Below the pieces are notes generated by a model, which was not told where the DNA came from, made no database searches, and saw nothing but the letters and a program-made list of their open reading frames with translations. DNA of 64,000 nt from Minisyncoccota bacterium. GTDB taxonomy: Bacteria > Patescibacteriota > Minisyncoccia > Phycocordibacterales > CAIJYI01. The translations under genes and the position numbers were made by a program. Below, piece by piece: positions 17,601 to 25,602 of the stretch (position 1 is the stretch's first letter; every line of letters starts with the position of its first letter). The stretch covers positions 11,284 through 75,283 of the forward strand of contig JALNYN010000007.1 of assembly GCA_023229825.1 (NCBI GenBank), given 5' to 3'.

Positions 17601-19291
17601 CAAACAGCGACAGTCCTTTTCACGTTTTTAGCGATAACGGAACGTATTCGACCGTGCTGAAAGTGACCGATGGAAAAGGAGGCGTCGATATTAAAACGAT
17701 CAAGATCACTGTCGGTAATCAATCGCCGAGTGCGGAGATAGTATCTCCTGCGAGCGGAACCCTCTATACTTCCGGAAGTCCGATAAATTTGCGCGGACAG
17801 GGAACGGATGCCGAAGACGGCGCGCTTCCGGCATCGTCGATGCACTGGTCGATCATTCTTCATCACAATATTCACACGCATGTTCTTGAAGAGTTCGATG
17901 GCGTATCAGCTCCGACATTCAATGCTCCTGATCACGGAGGCGAACTCGATGTGTATACCGAAGTGCTCCTCACTGTCACCGACAGCGCAGGACTTATCGG
18001 TACGCAAAGCATCAATCTGTATCTGAACAACGGCCAGCAAAGCGGCGGCGGAAATCTCATAAAGAACGGATCGATGGAAACCGTCGACCCGAACGCAGCG
18101 GAAAGACCGTTGTATTGGATGAGCGACTTCTACGGCAGTATGAGTCAAAAGTTCACCTATCCGGTCGCCGGACTGGATGGAATGTCCGCCGGAAAAGTTG
18201 AGGTGAGTAATTATGTCAGCGGTTCGGCAAAATGGTATCACGATCCGGTATTCGTAACGCCGGGCGCGGAATATGATTTTTCCGGATACTATACTTCAAC
18301 TGCCGATACTGATCTTATCGCTGAATTCGGATTCGCGAACGGCACCTATGATTATGTATTTCTCGATAGCATCCCGCCGGCCGCATCTCCGACGCAGATA
18401 AAAAAGACGATCGCGATCCCCGCCAATGTTCAGCGCCTTTCTGTTATTCAAGAATTGGTAGGGAACGGAACCTTGATCACTGATAATTATTCTCTTACAT
18501 TAAAACAGTCCGATCCGGGAGGAGGAGAAATAAATCTGATCTCAAATGGCACCTTTGAAGAGGTTGCCGCGAACGGTGATCCTTCCGGCTGGTTCCGCGG
18601 AGCATGGGGAAGCCAGACAACTTCCTATTTCTATCCGGTCGAAGGAAGGAACGGAGGGAAAGCGGCGAGCGTTGCAATAACATCATATCCGGAGTCCGGG
18701 GGAGGCGATTCCAAATGGTCTTTCGCCGGGATCCCCGTAGAGAGCGGAACTCGGTATACCTATTCCGATTGGTACAAAGCAGGCGACATTTCCGATGTGA
18801 TCGGAGGATATGTCATGACGAATGGGCAAGAACACTATTTCGGAGTGGCGAAAGAATTGGTTCCGACCGATACATGGAAAGCCGCCACCGGAAGTTTCTG
18901 TCCGCCGGTCGGAGTATCGACCGTTTCGCTCTACCATATCATCAGCAGCGAAACCACGCTTTCCGTTGATGACGTTTCTCTGACGGCGGGAGGTTCGTGC
19001 ACCCCCGCGGAGACGACCGCTCCAAGCGTTGCTTTTACTGATCCGCTCGAAGGACAAACCGTTTCCGGAGTTGTCACGCTGCAAGCCGCGGCAACCGACG
19101 AGTCGGGAGTTTCCAACTTCTTCTTTGCCGTCGACGGAATTCCGCTCGGAGAAAACTACCCGACCGGACCCTACACTATTCAATGGGACACAACGACCGT
19201 CCCGAACGGCACGCACACCTTGAAAGCAACCGCAACCGATCCTCACGGAAACAACGACCGCCAGATCATAAGCGTTATTGTGAACAATTAA
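14651..19291 (+). CDS. Giant secreted glucose/sorbosone dehydrogenase-like protein with repeated modules
   Basis: 1546 aa, exported (hydrophobic segment about residues 26-42). Order: carbohydrate-binding-like module A1 (about 53-200), Ig-like (205-300), A2 (302-452), Ig-like (453-545), a GSDH/aldose sugar dehydrogenase beta-propeller (553-935), PKD (940-1026), a cadherin/Ig-like part (1027-1130), A3 (1136-1286), A4 (1293-1445), Ig-like (1453-1546). The propeller has HSAGGLRFGPDGKLYASLGE, with His697 at the place of the PQQ-site histidine, and MRNTFRFNF. It would oxidise a sugar or bind glycans outside the cell. A TATCAT 7 nt before the ATG supports this start without a ribosome-binding site; Met18 is the alternative. 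Confidence 0.85.
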   Translation: MKNRYLLLNFIKIKITYMNARSKRYALPVLSGVVLSSMLFYLSDDSIGAPINLVQNPSVENGTAVPNSWQKGRWGANTVTYTYPEAGLAGTKSVRVDMTAHTDGDAKWYFSEVAVKPSTKYVFSNKYISNVSTTYTIQYKNTSGAFSYAALGTVPAVPSATQKQFTFTTPANAVAMTVFHHINAVGYLITDDYSLMEETAVADTVSPSTSILAPGNGNEVSGIVAVNASASDNVGVVGVSLLVDGAVIGAEDLSSPYEFSLDTRAFSNGSHSLAARARDAAGNIGTSTPVNVSINNSVSGSNLIQNDSLETAGTNGNPLSWMRGGWGQNTPVFTYPVTGQQGAKAAKLEITSYVSGDAKWYFSEVPVTAGAIYNFKDMYRSTVASSLVAQFAVSGGYQYQFIADLPVAANWTETNYNITVPAGAAKMTVFHLLSSVGTLETDAFSLMSNSADLTAPSVNITSPVPLSTISGTVTVNASSTDNVAVAEVELFVDGAPAGVKDISSPYAFVIDTAAFSNGSHTLLAKAKDTSGNIGSSEGVSVTVSNTPSGTPGFEAQTIAGGLMLPTSMAFSPDGRIFIAEKNGIIRAVKNGALLPNPVITLTDVNTYGDRGLIGIAADPNFIDNGYLYLSYTFENSPGANFSGSKTARIVRVTVIGDEASESSKKILVGSVGGTAGSPSCDNFAVTSDCIPSDSSSHSAGGLRFGPDGKLYASLGEGASFDYVDVRALRSQNLDSLGGKILRINADGTAPSDNPFYNGDPNSNRSKVYAYGMRNTFRFNFRPSDGALFAGDVGWSTWEEINRILPGKNYGWPCKEGNAPTTIAPGGPGYNCQAAGAVDPIYFYQHDQAGAGAVTAGAFPTGSAYPAEYSNSLFFGDFAQNFIRRITLDENNNVLSVREDIIDNPGGPVDLSTGLDGNVYYISIYKGTLERLVYTTGNRNPSAVINASRTSGLAPLSVQFSSEGSSDPNGDALEYRWTFGDGATSNSDSPFHVFSDNGTYSTVLKVTDGKGGVDIKTIKITVGNQSPSAEIVSPASGTLYTSGSPINLRGQGTDAEDGALPASSMHWSIILHHNIHTHVLEEFDGVSAPTFNAPDHGGELDVYTEVLLTVTDSAGLIGTQSINLYLNNGQQSGGGNLIKNGSMETVDPNAAERPLYWMSDFYGSMSQKFTYPVAGLDGMSAGKVEVSNYVSGSAKWYHDPVFVTPGAEYDFSGYYTSTADTDLIAEFGFANGTYDYVFLDSIPPAASPTQIKKTIAIPANVQRLSVIQELVGNGTLITDNYSLTLKQSDPGGGEINLISNGTFEEVAANGDPSGWFRGAWGSQTTSYFYPVEGRNGGKAASVAITSYPESGGGDSKWSFAGIPVESGTRYTYSDWYKAGDISDVIGGYVMTNGQEHYFGVAKELVPTDTWKAATGSFCPPVGVSTVSLYHIISSETTLSVDDVSLTAGGSCTPAETTAPSVAFTDPLEGQTVSGVVTLQAAATDESGVSNFFFAVDGIPLGENYPTGPYTIQWDTTTVPNGTHTLKATATDPHGNNDRQIISVIVNN

Positions 19292-19302
19292 ATAAATCAA
19301 AC

Positions 19303-19335
19303 AAAAAAGCCATCGATCACTTGATGGCTTTTTTG
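19303..19335 (+). terminator. Terminator of the giant dehydrogenase-like gene
   Basis: AAAAAAGCCATC and GATGGCTTTTTT form a 12-bp stem ending in a T6 run, 12 nt after the stop. Confidence 0.92.
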
Positions 19336-19426
19336 TTATTGAACTTTCGTCTCGGTCTGGGTGGGACTAAAACCCGTCTCAGGTGGAGTCTTTCGTATCG
19401 CTTATTTCTGCCTTCAACTTACCTGT

Positions 19427-19457
19427 CGTCATACCGGACAGGGATCCGGTATCCACG
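19427..19457. repeat. Dispersed palindromic repeat copy
   Basis: CGTCATACCGGACAGGGATC-type unit in which the left arm has changed to ACCGGA and the right arm to TCCGGT together, so the palindrome is kept. It lies in the gap before the zinc-ribbon gene. Confidence 0.8.
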
Positions 19458-19484
19458 TCGTCGCGCGAGGTATCGGAGTTCACC

Positions 19485-19772
19485 TCAGAAAAAAAGAGAA
19501 GACACAATAAGTCCTTGAACGATGAGCCCGATAATTCCGTACACTACAGCATTTTCCCCCAGTTTTCTATCCAATGGTGCCGATTTTGTTAGGTAGACAA
19601 TCCCGAGAATGATTCCGGCATAGGGAAGGATTAAACCTAATAGGCAAGATGTTCCGTAAAGGGGGTGTTTATCAACTTTTACTGTGTAGGTCGACAATAA
19701 CGCGGAGCCGCAATGTCTGCATTTTATCGCCTCATCTTTTATCTCTTCAGCACAATAAGGACATTTTTTCAT
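19485..19772 (-). CDS. Zinc-ribbon plus two-TM small membrane protein
   Basis: 95 aa. The N-terminal ribbon CPYCAEEIKDEAIKCRHCG (residues 4-22) has two CxxC knuckles, as in the zinc_ribbon_2/DUF2116 type. It is followed by two membrane helices (about 50-68 and 80-95). The start at 19772 is the Met directly before the ribbon. It lies 28 bp after the Ig-like protein gene on the same strand and is probably co-transcribed. Such proteins are common membrane sensors or accessory factors of unknown role. Confidence 0.8.
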   Translation of the reverse strand: MKKCPYCAEEIKDEAIKCRHCGSALLSTYTVKVDKHPLYGTSCLLGLILPYAGIILGIVYLTKSAPLDRKLGENAVVYGIIGLIVQGLIVSSLFF

Positions 19773-19800
19773 TTTTTTCCAGCTTTGTTTTAAGTTCAAA

Positions 19801-21015
19801 TTATTTTTTTGTTTGATTGGTCCTGCACACATCATTCGGATGCAACACAAAAGTGTGGGTATCAGTCGCGACAATAGTCATTGGTTCTATGACACCATTA
19901 GACGTTGTGGCGGCGCTTTTAATGGTAGCGCTTTCTGTCAACAATAGTTTGTCGGGAAATGGTGGCCACTTGAAATAATACAAGGAATACATGGATACCG
20001 GAAGGTGATCTGGTGTCGCTCTGGCAAATATTCTGTATGATATGTCCTTTGTCGAATCGATGGGGGATCCTGCTGTAGGTAGTCCTGCTGCATGTGTGTA
20101 AAGTTGCACACCAGTTGTGTTGTGTATTTTATAATGCACTGTCATATCCGCAAATTGTAATACATCGTTCTCACACGTATATGTCAATTTTGGGTCTATC
20201 CGTACTTTGTTTGAAACCGAACGAAAAATTTTCGCTGCATTATTGACTTTTATGGAAACAGTAGCACTCACACCGATATTCCCCGCAGTATCGCGTGCTT
20301 GTGCCACAAGTTTGTGTTTGCCATTCGTAATAGACGAGGTATTCCATTGGAATTCATAACGACCGCCGCGCGAAATTGTTGCTTCTCCAACATTGAGAGG
20401 TTCACCATCGAGCTTGAGGGTGACCTCGGAAACTCGTCCGGGGCATTGATCATTCGCTATCACGGAAATAGTGCTTGTTCCCGAAACAGTGCTTCCGGAG
20501 ATCGGTGCCGTTATGGAAACCGTCGGCGCGTTGACATCGGGGTTGCTCACCACGATGGAAACCGGCGCGCTTGTGGCGATATTTCCCGCGGCATCTCGTG
20601 CGACCACTGTGAGAACATGGGTTCCATCGCTATACAGACGACCTTTGCATCCGCCGGAATTTTCAGCATACGCCGAAGTATCCCACGTAAATTCGAATGG
20701 GGGAATAGTATCTTCAATGTCCTGCGTTCCATAGGGGCCCACGCGCATCGGTTCTCCGTCGATCCGAAGTTTCACTCCGGCAACGCCGACATTGTCCGTC
20801 GCGGCTACCCTGACGGTGATCGTTGCCGACGTTGTGGCACCTGCTGTTGCTGAAGTTATGGCGACCTCCGGGGGTTGTGTATCTATGGTTTTGGCGTTAG
20901 GAAAAAAGATCCGTCTGTGAGTACTCGCACTTTCCGCTACATGAGGAAAATATGGAGACAATAAAACAACGCCGAGAAACAAAAAGAAAAGAAACTTTAA
21001 ATTTGTATTTTTCAT
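19801..21015 (-). CDS. Secreted protein with two Ig-like domains
   Basis: 404 aa with signal peptide (FLFFLFLGVVLLSPYFPHVAES). Two Ig-like domains (about 47-155 and 165-258) share the pattern PPEVAITSATAG / APTVSITAPISG ... ARDAAGNIATSAPVSI, the same type as in the 1546-aa neighbour, which suggests shared ancestry or domain shuffling. The C-terminal part (260-404) is beta-rich with two Cys and no known motif. Probably a cell-surface or adhesive protein. Followed by the zinc-ribbon protein gene. Confidence 0.85.
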   Translation of the reverse strand: MKNTNLKFLFFLFLGVVLLSPYFPHVAESASTHRRIFFPNAKTIDTQPPEVAITSATAGATTSATITVRVAATDNVGVAGVKLRIDGEPMRVGPYGTQDIEDTIPPFEFTWDTSAYAENSGGCKGRLYSDGTHVLTVVARDAAGNIATSAPVSIVVSNPDVNAPTVSITAPISGSTVSGTSTISVIANDQCPGRVSEVTLKLDGEPLNVGEATISRGGRYEFQWNTSSITNGKHKLVAQARDTAGNIGVSATVSIKVNNAAKIFRSVSNKVRIDPKLTYTCENDVLQFADMTVHYKIHNTTGVQLYTHAAGLPTAGSPIDSTKDISYRIFARATPDHLPVSMYSLYYFKWPPFPDKLLLTESATIKSAATTSNGVIEPMTIVATDTHTFVLHPNDVCRTNQTKK

Positions 21016-21092
21016 AGAAATTTAAGATTATTTCTAATATCTGCGTTTCTTAGTACGCCATATAATCGTTCGATATTATTTTAATGACGTAC

Positions 21093-21124
21093 AAAAAATC
21101 CATCGAGTGATCGATGGATTTTTT
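21093..21124. terminator. Bidirectional terminator after rsgA
   Basis: A 14-bp perfect stem (AAAAAATCCATCGA with TCGATGGATTTTTT), GTGA loop, T runs on both strands. It ends rsgA leftward. Confidence 0.92.
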
Positions 21125-21128
21125 GTGG

Positions 21129-22238
21129 TTAGCGGTCTTCGAACTTTTTTAATTCTTCCTTTGCTGTTTTTATGAACTTTCCGAAACGGCGGTCCTTATT
21201 TCTTTTTTCGACATCGGTCATCTCATAGAATTCCGTTTCTTTTTTCAGACTGATGTAATTGGAATATTTCCGCTCGTCGAGTTCTCCCGCTTTGATACGC
21301 GCCAGAACGCGGCAGCCCGGTTCGTGGACGTGCGTACAATCGGCGAATTTACACTGCGCATCAGACGCGATATCTCTTTCAAAGAGATCGTCCACGCCGG
21401 CCGCTCCATCGCTCATTCCCACTTCGCGCATGCCGGGATTGTCTATCACTATGCCTCCGTCCTTCAAAAAATACATTTCTCGTTTCGTGGTGATATGCTT
21501 TCCTCTTTCGGCGCTTGCGCTGATGTCTTCCGTTTTGATAATATCTTTTCCGAGCAATTTATTGATCAAAGAGGATTTTCCCACGCCGGACGAACCGAGA
21601 AAACAATAGGTCTTTCCTTTTTTGATATAGTCTCTCAATTCCATTAAACCCCCATCGGTCACAATGCTGGTTAAGGTATGATCAATGTCTCCGAACCTTT
21701 TTTTGATCTGGCCCAATTTTTCATCCAATTCTTCTTTTGAGACAAGATCAATTTTATTCAATACCGCAACGGGCGTAATGCCTCCCGCATTCGCAAGAGA
21801 AAAATACCGTTCAAAACGGTTCAAATTAAAATCACGGCCGACCGATTCGACGACCAGTGCGGCATCAATATTTGCGGCGATGATCTGCGTATCACTGCTG
21901 TTTATACTCTTCCTTTTTATGCACGTTTTTCTCGGGAGGATAGTATGGATCACGGCTTGTTCTTCGTTGATCGGAAGAATGGCCACCCAGTCGCCCACGG
22001 CAGGATAATCTTCTCTTCTGACCGATTCAAACATTTGTTTTCCGGTGACTTTCGCCGCGTATTCCCCGTCCTCATTTTTGACCTTGTAAGATCCGCGATA
22101 CTCCGCCGTAACTCTTGCCGGGCGGAGATCATTCGTTCCTTCCGTGTGTTTTAAATGAGTTTCAAAATTATCATCAAAGCCGATATCTTCATTGGTTATT
22201 TTTTTGTTTTCATCGTTCGTATGGCGGCTGTTGTTCAT
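21129..22238 (-). CDS. rsgA: Ribosome small-subunit-dependent GTPase A
   Basis: A 369-aa circularly permuted GTPase that helps late 30S maturation. OB-fold N-terminal part (about 35-110), then motifs in permuted order: NKID (G4), GSSGVGKSS (G1), T-rich switch around HITTKRE (G2) and DNPGMRE (G3). The C-terminal zinc site is CKFADCTHVHEPGC (about residues 290-305). The N-terminus is about 40 residues longer than usual and charged. A TATACT -10 box lies 9 nt before the ATG with no ribosome-binding site. Confidence 0.96.
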   Translation of the reverse strand: MNNSRHTNDENKKITNEDIGFDDNFETHLKHTEGTNDLRPARVTAEYRGSYKVKNEDGEYAAKVTGKQMFESVRREDYPAVGDWVAILPINEEQAVIHTILPRKTCIKRKSINSSDTQIIAANIDAALVVESVGRDFNLNRFERYFSLANAGGITPVAVLNKIDLVSKEELDEKLGQIKKRFGDIDHTLTSIVTDGGLMELRDYIKKGKTYCFLGSSGVGKSSLINKLLGKDIIKTEDISASAERGKHITTKREMYFLKDGGIVIDNPGMREVGMSDGAAGVDDLFERDIASDAQCKFADCTHVHEPGCRVLARIKAGELDERKYSNYISLKKETEFYEMTDVEKRNKDRRFGKFIKTAKEELKKFEDR

Positions 22239-22286
22239 AATGATAGTAGTATACTAGACGATCGCTCATATATATAGAGGGTAAGC

Positions 22287-22443
22287 GGTATCTCCTCACG
22301 CCCCTATCCGTCATTCCGGACAGGGCTCCGGAATCCACGGCGTAAACGGAACGACCAACGTGGATCCTGAATCCCGGTTCAGGATGACGACGAATGAATT
22401 TTAAAGCTTTTTTGGTTAAAAAATAAGGGGTGTGAGGAGATAC
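22287..22443. mobile_element. MITE-like element, copy 2 (157 bp)
   Basis: The left end GTATCTCCTCACGCCCCT (22288-22305) and the right end AGGGGTGTGAGGAGATAC (22426-22443) are inverted repeats matching at 17 of 18 positions. The 7-bp direct repeat GGTAAGC flanks the element (22280-22286 and 22444-22450), the expected target duplication. The interior holds palindromic repeats (22309-22339 and an inverted partial copy) and GACGACGAATGAATTTT, as in copy 1. It lies 12 bp beyond the stop of the MFS gene. Confidence 0.88.
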
Positions 22444-22455
22444 GGTAAGCTTTTA

Positions 22456-23748
22456 CTATGCTTCTCGATATAATTTTGCCAGCAGCTGATAAGCAGGCGA
22501 ACGCATCGAGATGAGCGTTACCGCAAGCCCGGCAAAACCCGCCATGATGAATACGAGCGCCATCCCGCGTCCCGGGCCGGTCCCGAACCAGCCGCCGATG
22601 AGCGATACTCCCGCTCCCGTGGTCATGAAGGGAATGAAAATAAATTCGGCGATCGGACCGATGAGAAAAGCAGCAAGGGGGGAGGCTGCCACTTCGACGC
22701 TTTGGGAAAAACCGAATACGCGCCCCTGCCGTTCTAGCGGAACGATCTTTTGGATGACCGTGTGCTCGGCCGCTTCAATGAAAGGAGCAAGGCAGACCCA
22801 AATAAAAATACCGATCGCAAGGATGATGATCGAATGACGGATCGGAAAAAGAATGGTTGTGATCCAAATGACGATGTTGATCATAAACAGCGTTCGAAGT
22901 GGATCCGGACCGAGACCTTTCTTTGCGATATACAGACCGCCCAGAATAAATCCCGCGCTTAGTACGCCCCAAAGTACGCTCCACGTCTGCACGTTTACCA
23001 GTGTCAATCCATAAGGGTCCATGAGCGACATGAATACTCCTCCCAGAAAATTATTGAAAGTGGTAAAGAAAATAAGCGCGAAAAGGCCGGGCATGGTCCG
23101 CATGAGATCTATCGTTCCGCGAAGATCGATCTTGCCGGCTCCTGCGCCGGTACTCACGATATTGGCTTCGGGGATCTCAAGGAAATAAAGATGGATGAGT
23201 GCGAGCGCGGTGAGGACCACGCCGATAAGCAAGACATAATAAAGACCGGCATATGCCAGAGCAAATCCGCTTGAGAGGCCGGCTCCCATGGATGAAAATC
23301 CCATTACCATTCCGACCATGCCATTCGCGCGATCGCGTTCCTCTTTTGGGACGGTTATCGTAACTATCGTTGACAGTGCGATGCCGCGAAGATTACTTGC
23401 CAGCATACCAGAGAGAACTAAAGCGGCAAGGATCCACAAAGACGGGCTCGTCATCTCTCGAAAGTTCTCCGCCGGGGTCGACGCGTAAAACAGAAATGCG
23501 GCGATAAAGAAAGCAAACGTGATGCTCGTTGACGTCGCCATTACTCGTTTCTTTTTGTGATGATCGACGATCGATCCGAACCAGAAACTCGAGAATGACA
23601 TCGCGAGCATAAACACACCGCCCGAAATAGAGGTCGCAAGAACGGAACGGGTTTCGAGATACATCCAAAAAATGAACGCGAACCACACGAAAAAGTTCGT
23701 CACCGTGACAAAAAGGGAATTGGAAAGAATGTGGTAAAAAATTTTCAT
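22456..23748 (-). CDS. MFS transporter, MFS_3-type exporter
   Basis: A 430-aa, 12-helix major facilitator. The loop 2-3 motif is GSIVDHHKKKRVM, and PKEERDRANGMVGMVMG and PLERQGRVFGFSQSVEVAASPLA are the helix-5 and helix-11 regions of the macrolide/enterobactin-exporter branch. Likely drug or metabolite efflux; the substrate is unknown. The start is the ATG at 23748, 6 nt after a TAGACT -10-like box; an in-frame TTG precedes it. No regulator is adjacent. Confidence 0.85.
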   Translation of the reverse strand: MKIFYHILSNSLFVTVTNFFVWFAFIFWMYLETRSVLATSISGGVFMLAMSFSSFWFGSIVDHHKKKRVMATSTSITFAFFIAAFLFYASTPAENFREMTSPSLWILAALVLSGMLASNLRGIALSTIVTITVPKEERDRANGMVGMVMGFSSMGAGLSSGFALAYAGLYYVLLIGVVLTALALIHLYFLEIPEANIVSTGAGAGKIDLRGTIDLMRTMPGLFALIFFTTFNNFLGGVFMSLMDPYGLTLVNVQTWSVLWGVLSAGFILGGLYIAKKGLGPDPLRTLFMINIVIWITTILFPIRHSIIILAIGIFIWVCLAPFIEAAEHTVIQKIVPLERQGRVFGFSQSVEVAASPLAAFLIGPIAEFIFIPFMTTGAGVSLIGGWFGTGPGRGMALVFIMAGFAGLAVTLISMRSPAYQLLAKLYREA

Positions 23749-23842
23749 CAAACAAGTCTATGAGTGCATCATGTAGATACTATTAATTTTATATGGAGGA
23801 TTCCTTAAAAGCAAACTCTGATCATGAGTCTCTCGTAAAAAG

Positions 23843-24295
23843 CTATGATGCTTTCGTGTCTCGCTTGGGCGGTTCATTTAAAAGCAGCCAATAGAGTCCT
23901 GTTTCGCTGACTGCGGCGACGAACTTTTCGAACTCTACCGGTTTGACGATGTAGCTGTTCGCCCCGAGACTATAACAGACGTCGAGGTCTCGATTTTCTT
24001 TTGATGAAGTGAGAACAACGACGGGGATGGTTTTTGTTTGCTCATCGGTTTTAATTTTTCGCAGTATCTCAATGCCATTAACTTTCGGAAGTTTCAGGTC
24101 GAGCAGGATCACTTTTGGGGGATAATGGATATTTCTTGCGGAATATTCTCCCGTGCAAAAGATAAAATCAAGAGCTTCCTCGCCATCTTTTACCCATAAC
24201 AGGTTGTTGGCGAGATTATGTTTTGTCAGCGCACGAATGGTGAGTTCTGCGTCGTTGCTGTCGTCTTCAACAAGAAGTATTTCTACTTCTTTCAT
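23843..24295 (-). CDS. Stand-alone response regulator (Rcp1-like receiver)
   Basis: A 150-aa single receiver domain: acidic pair VEDD (residues 9-12), phospho-acceptor in ILLDLKLPKVNG, Thr in VVLTSS and Lys in YIVKPVEF. There is no output domain. The insert FCTGEYSARNIHYPPKV is typical of Rcp1-type regulators paired with phytochrome-like or PAS kinases. Last gene of the leftward signalling cluster; its likely partners are the two kinases upstream. Start set at Met24295; a Met 7 codons upstream is possible. Confidence 0.92.
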   Translation of the reverse strand: MKEVEILLVEDDSNDAELTIRALTKHNLANNLLWVKDGEEALDFIFCTGEYSARNIHYPPKVILLDLKLPKVNGIEILRKIKTDEQTKTIPVVVLTSSKENRDLDVCYSLGANSYIVKPVEFEKFVAAVSETGLYWLLLNEPPKRDTKAS

Positions 24296-24355
24296 TTTTT
24301 TTTCATAGCCGGTCATAATTGTTTGTTGAAAATTAATATTTGGTTGATGCTTGGA

Positions 24356-24607
24356 TCATTCAGCGTTTGCAGGCGTTCGCACAAGCGCAAGAATGTTTTC
24401 GTGAAGAGCGGAGATCGTTTTCTTGTCATCAGTAATGGCGTTTATCGACGCAACGATTTTTTGGGCGAGGAACGGGATATCATCAAGAGAGAGATCCTCC
24501 GGTTTTTTTTGCAGATGCGTTTCTATATGCCGGACGACGAAACGCCGTGATACCGGTCCCAAAAAAGGTTTTGTAGCTCGAATAACTTGTTCGTAAAGCA
24601 TTTGCAT
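24356..24607 (-). CDS. Small protein in the signalling cluster
   Basis: 83 aa, helical and soluble, with RRFVVRHIETHLQKKPEDLS in the middle and a basic N-terminus. Not recognised. It sits 20 bp after the membrane-protein gene and 60 bp before the response regulator, all on the same strand, so it may be an adaptor or modulator of the signalling proteins. Confidence 0.65.
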   Translation of the reverse strand: MQMLYEQVIRATKPFLGPVSRRFVVRHIETHLQKKPEDLSLDDIPFLAQKIVASINAITDDKKTISALHENILALVRTPANAE

Positions 24608-24627
24608 GAATATTCAATTATGTTTGG

Positions 24628-25563
24628 CTATACCGATGTGACTGTTTCTATTTTGCGCAATTTTTCAGCCCCTATGGCAATGAGTCTATATCCGGCCGCC
24701 TGGACCCCCAAAAAAATATACAGAACCGCGAGAATCGGCAAAAGTGCGAGATGTCCCAACCTCAACGTTCCTGTCGAAAGGAGCAGGTTGAGTATGATCG
24801 CCGCCGCGATGAGAAGAGAAAACCCTTTCAGCCATTGTCCAAACATTTCTCTGTAGACCGTACCCGTAACGCCATTATAGTATTTTCTCGCATTTAAAAT
24901 TGCGCATATTCCGGCCCAAATAGCGGAGAGGAAGGGTATCGCGATGGTAAATAATATATACATATCGGAGAGATAGTATGTAGGAGTAGTACATCCGTTG
25001 ATGACCGAAAATTGGCGGCAATTGTCTGTGACGATGAGCGCAATATAAAGGGACGCGAATGGCAGCATAAAAAGGAAGGAGTGCAAAACAGTTGATCCGC
25101 TTTCGACTTTTACTGAGTTAACAAGCCGCCGCGTACCGAGAAAAAGGAACGTAAAACCTATCAGAGGAAACCATATAAAAGAGAAAATTTGAATGACCGT
25201 TATCGGGGCTGCGATATTGGAGAAAATATTTTTTAAGGGACCGAGAAAGGGGGTGATAAGGATTCCAATAAAAAGGGCAAAAAGTCCTTTGGCTATCAGG
25301 TCGAAACCTTTCCCGTCCGGATGTTCGGCGATCGTTTTTGCGTAATTTGAGACCCTCATCCATCCGAGTAATGCCATGATCCAAGTAAGCAAATAAGGTA
25401 CTGCAAATGTGATCTGGAGAAATCGGAGTTTTATTCCTACGATCCCGGCGCTGACAGCTCCCGGGGATGGAGGCGATAAAAACAGCATGACAATATATAC
25501 TACCCACAATACGGATGTGGCAAATAAAATAATGCTTTCTTTTCTGTTCATTAAATTGTTCAT
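24628..25563 (-). CDS. Seven- to eight-TM membrane protein of the signalling cluster
   Basis: A 311-aa membrane protein with about eight helices, including ESIILFATSVLWVVYIVMLF at the start. The extracytoplasmic loop has Cys in TDNCRQFSVINGCTTP. It resembles a membrane sensor module without a fused kinase; a transporter cannot be excluded. It lies between the PAS kinase and the small protein, so it may sense a signal for the kinase. No characteristic motif allows naming. The start at 25563 is preceded by a TATAAC box at about 10 nt. Confidence 0.7.
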   Translation of the reverse strand: MNNLMNRKESIILFATSVLWVVYIVMLFLSPPSPGAVSAGIVGIKLRFLQITFAVPYLLTWIMALLGWMRVSNYAKTIAEHPDGKGFDLIAKGLFALFIGILITPFLGPLKNIFSNIAAPITVIQIFSFIWFPLIGFTFLFLGTRRLVNSVKVESGSTVLHSFLFMLPFASLYIALIVTDNCRQFSVINGCTTPTYYLSDMYILFTIAIPFLSAIWAGICAILNARKYYNGVTGTVYREMFGQWLKGFSLLIAAAIILNLLLSTGTLRLGHLALLPILAVLYIFLGVQAAGYRLIAIGAEKLRKIETVTSV

Positions 25564-25602
25564 TGATAGCATGTTATAATGATCGACGGCGTGCTTTTGT
25601 CA

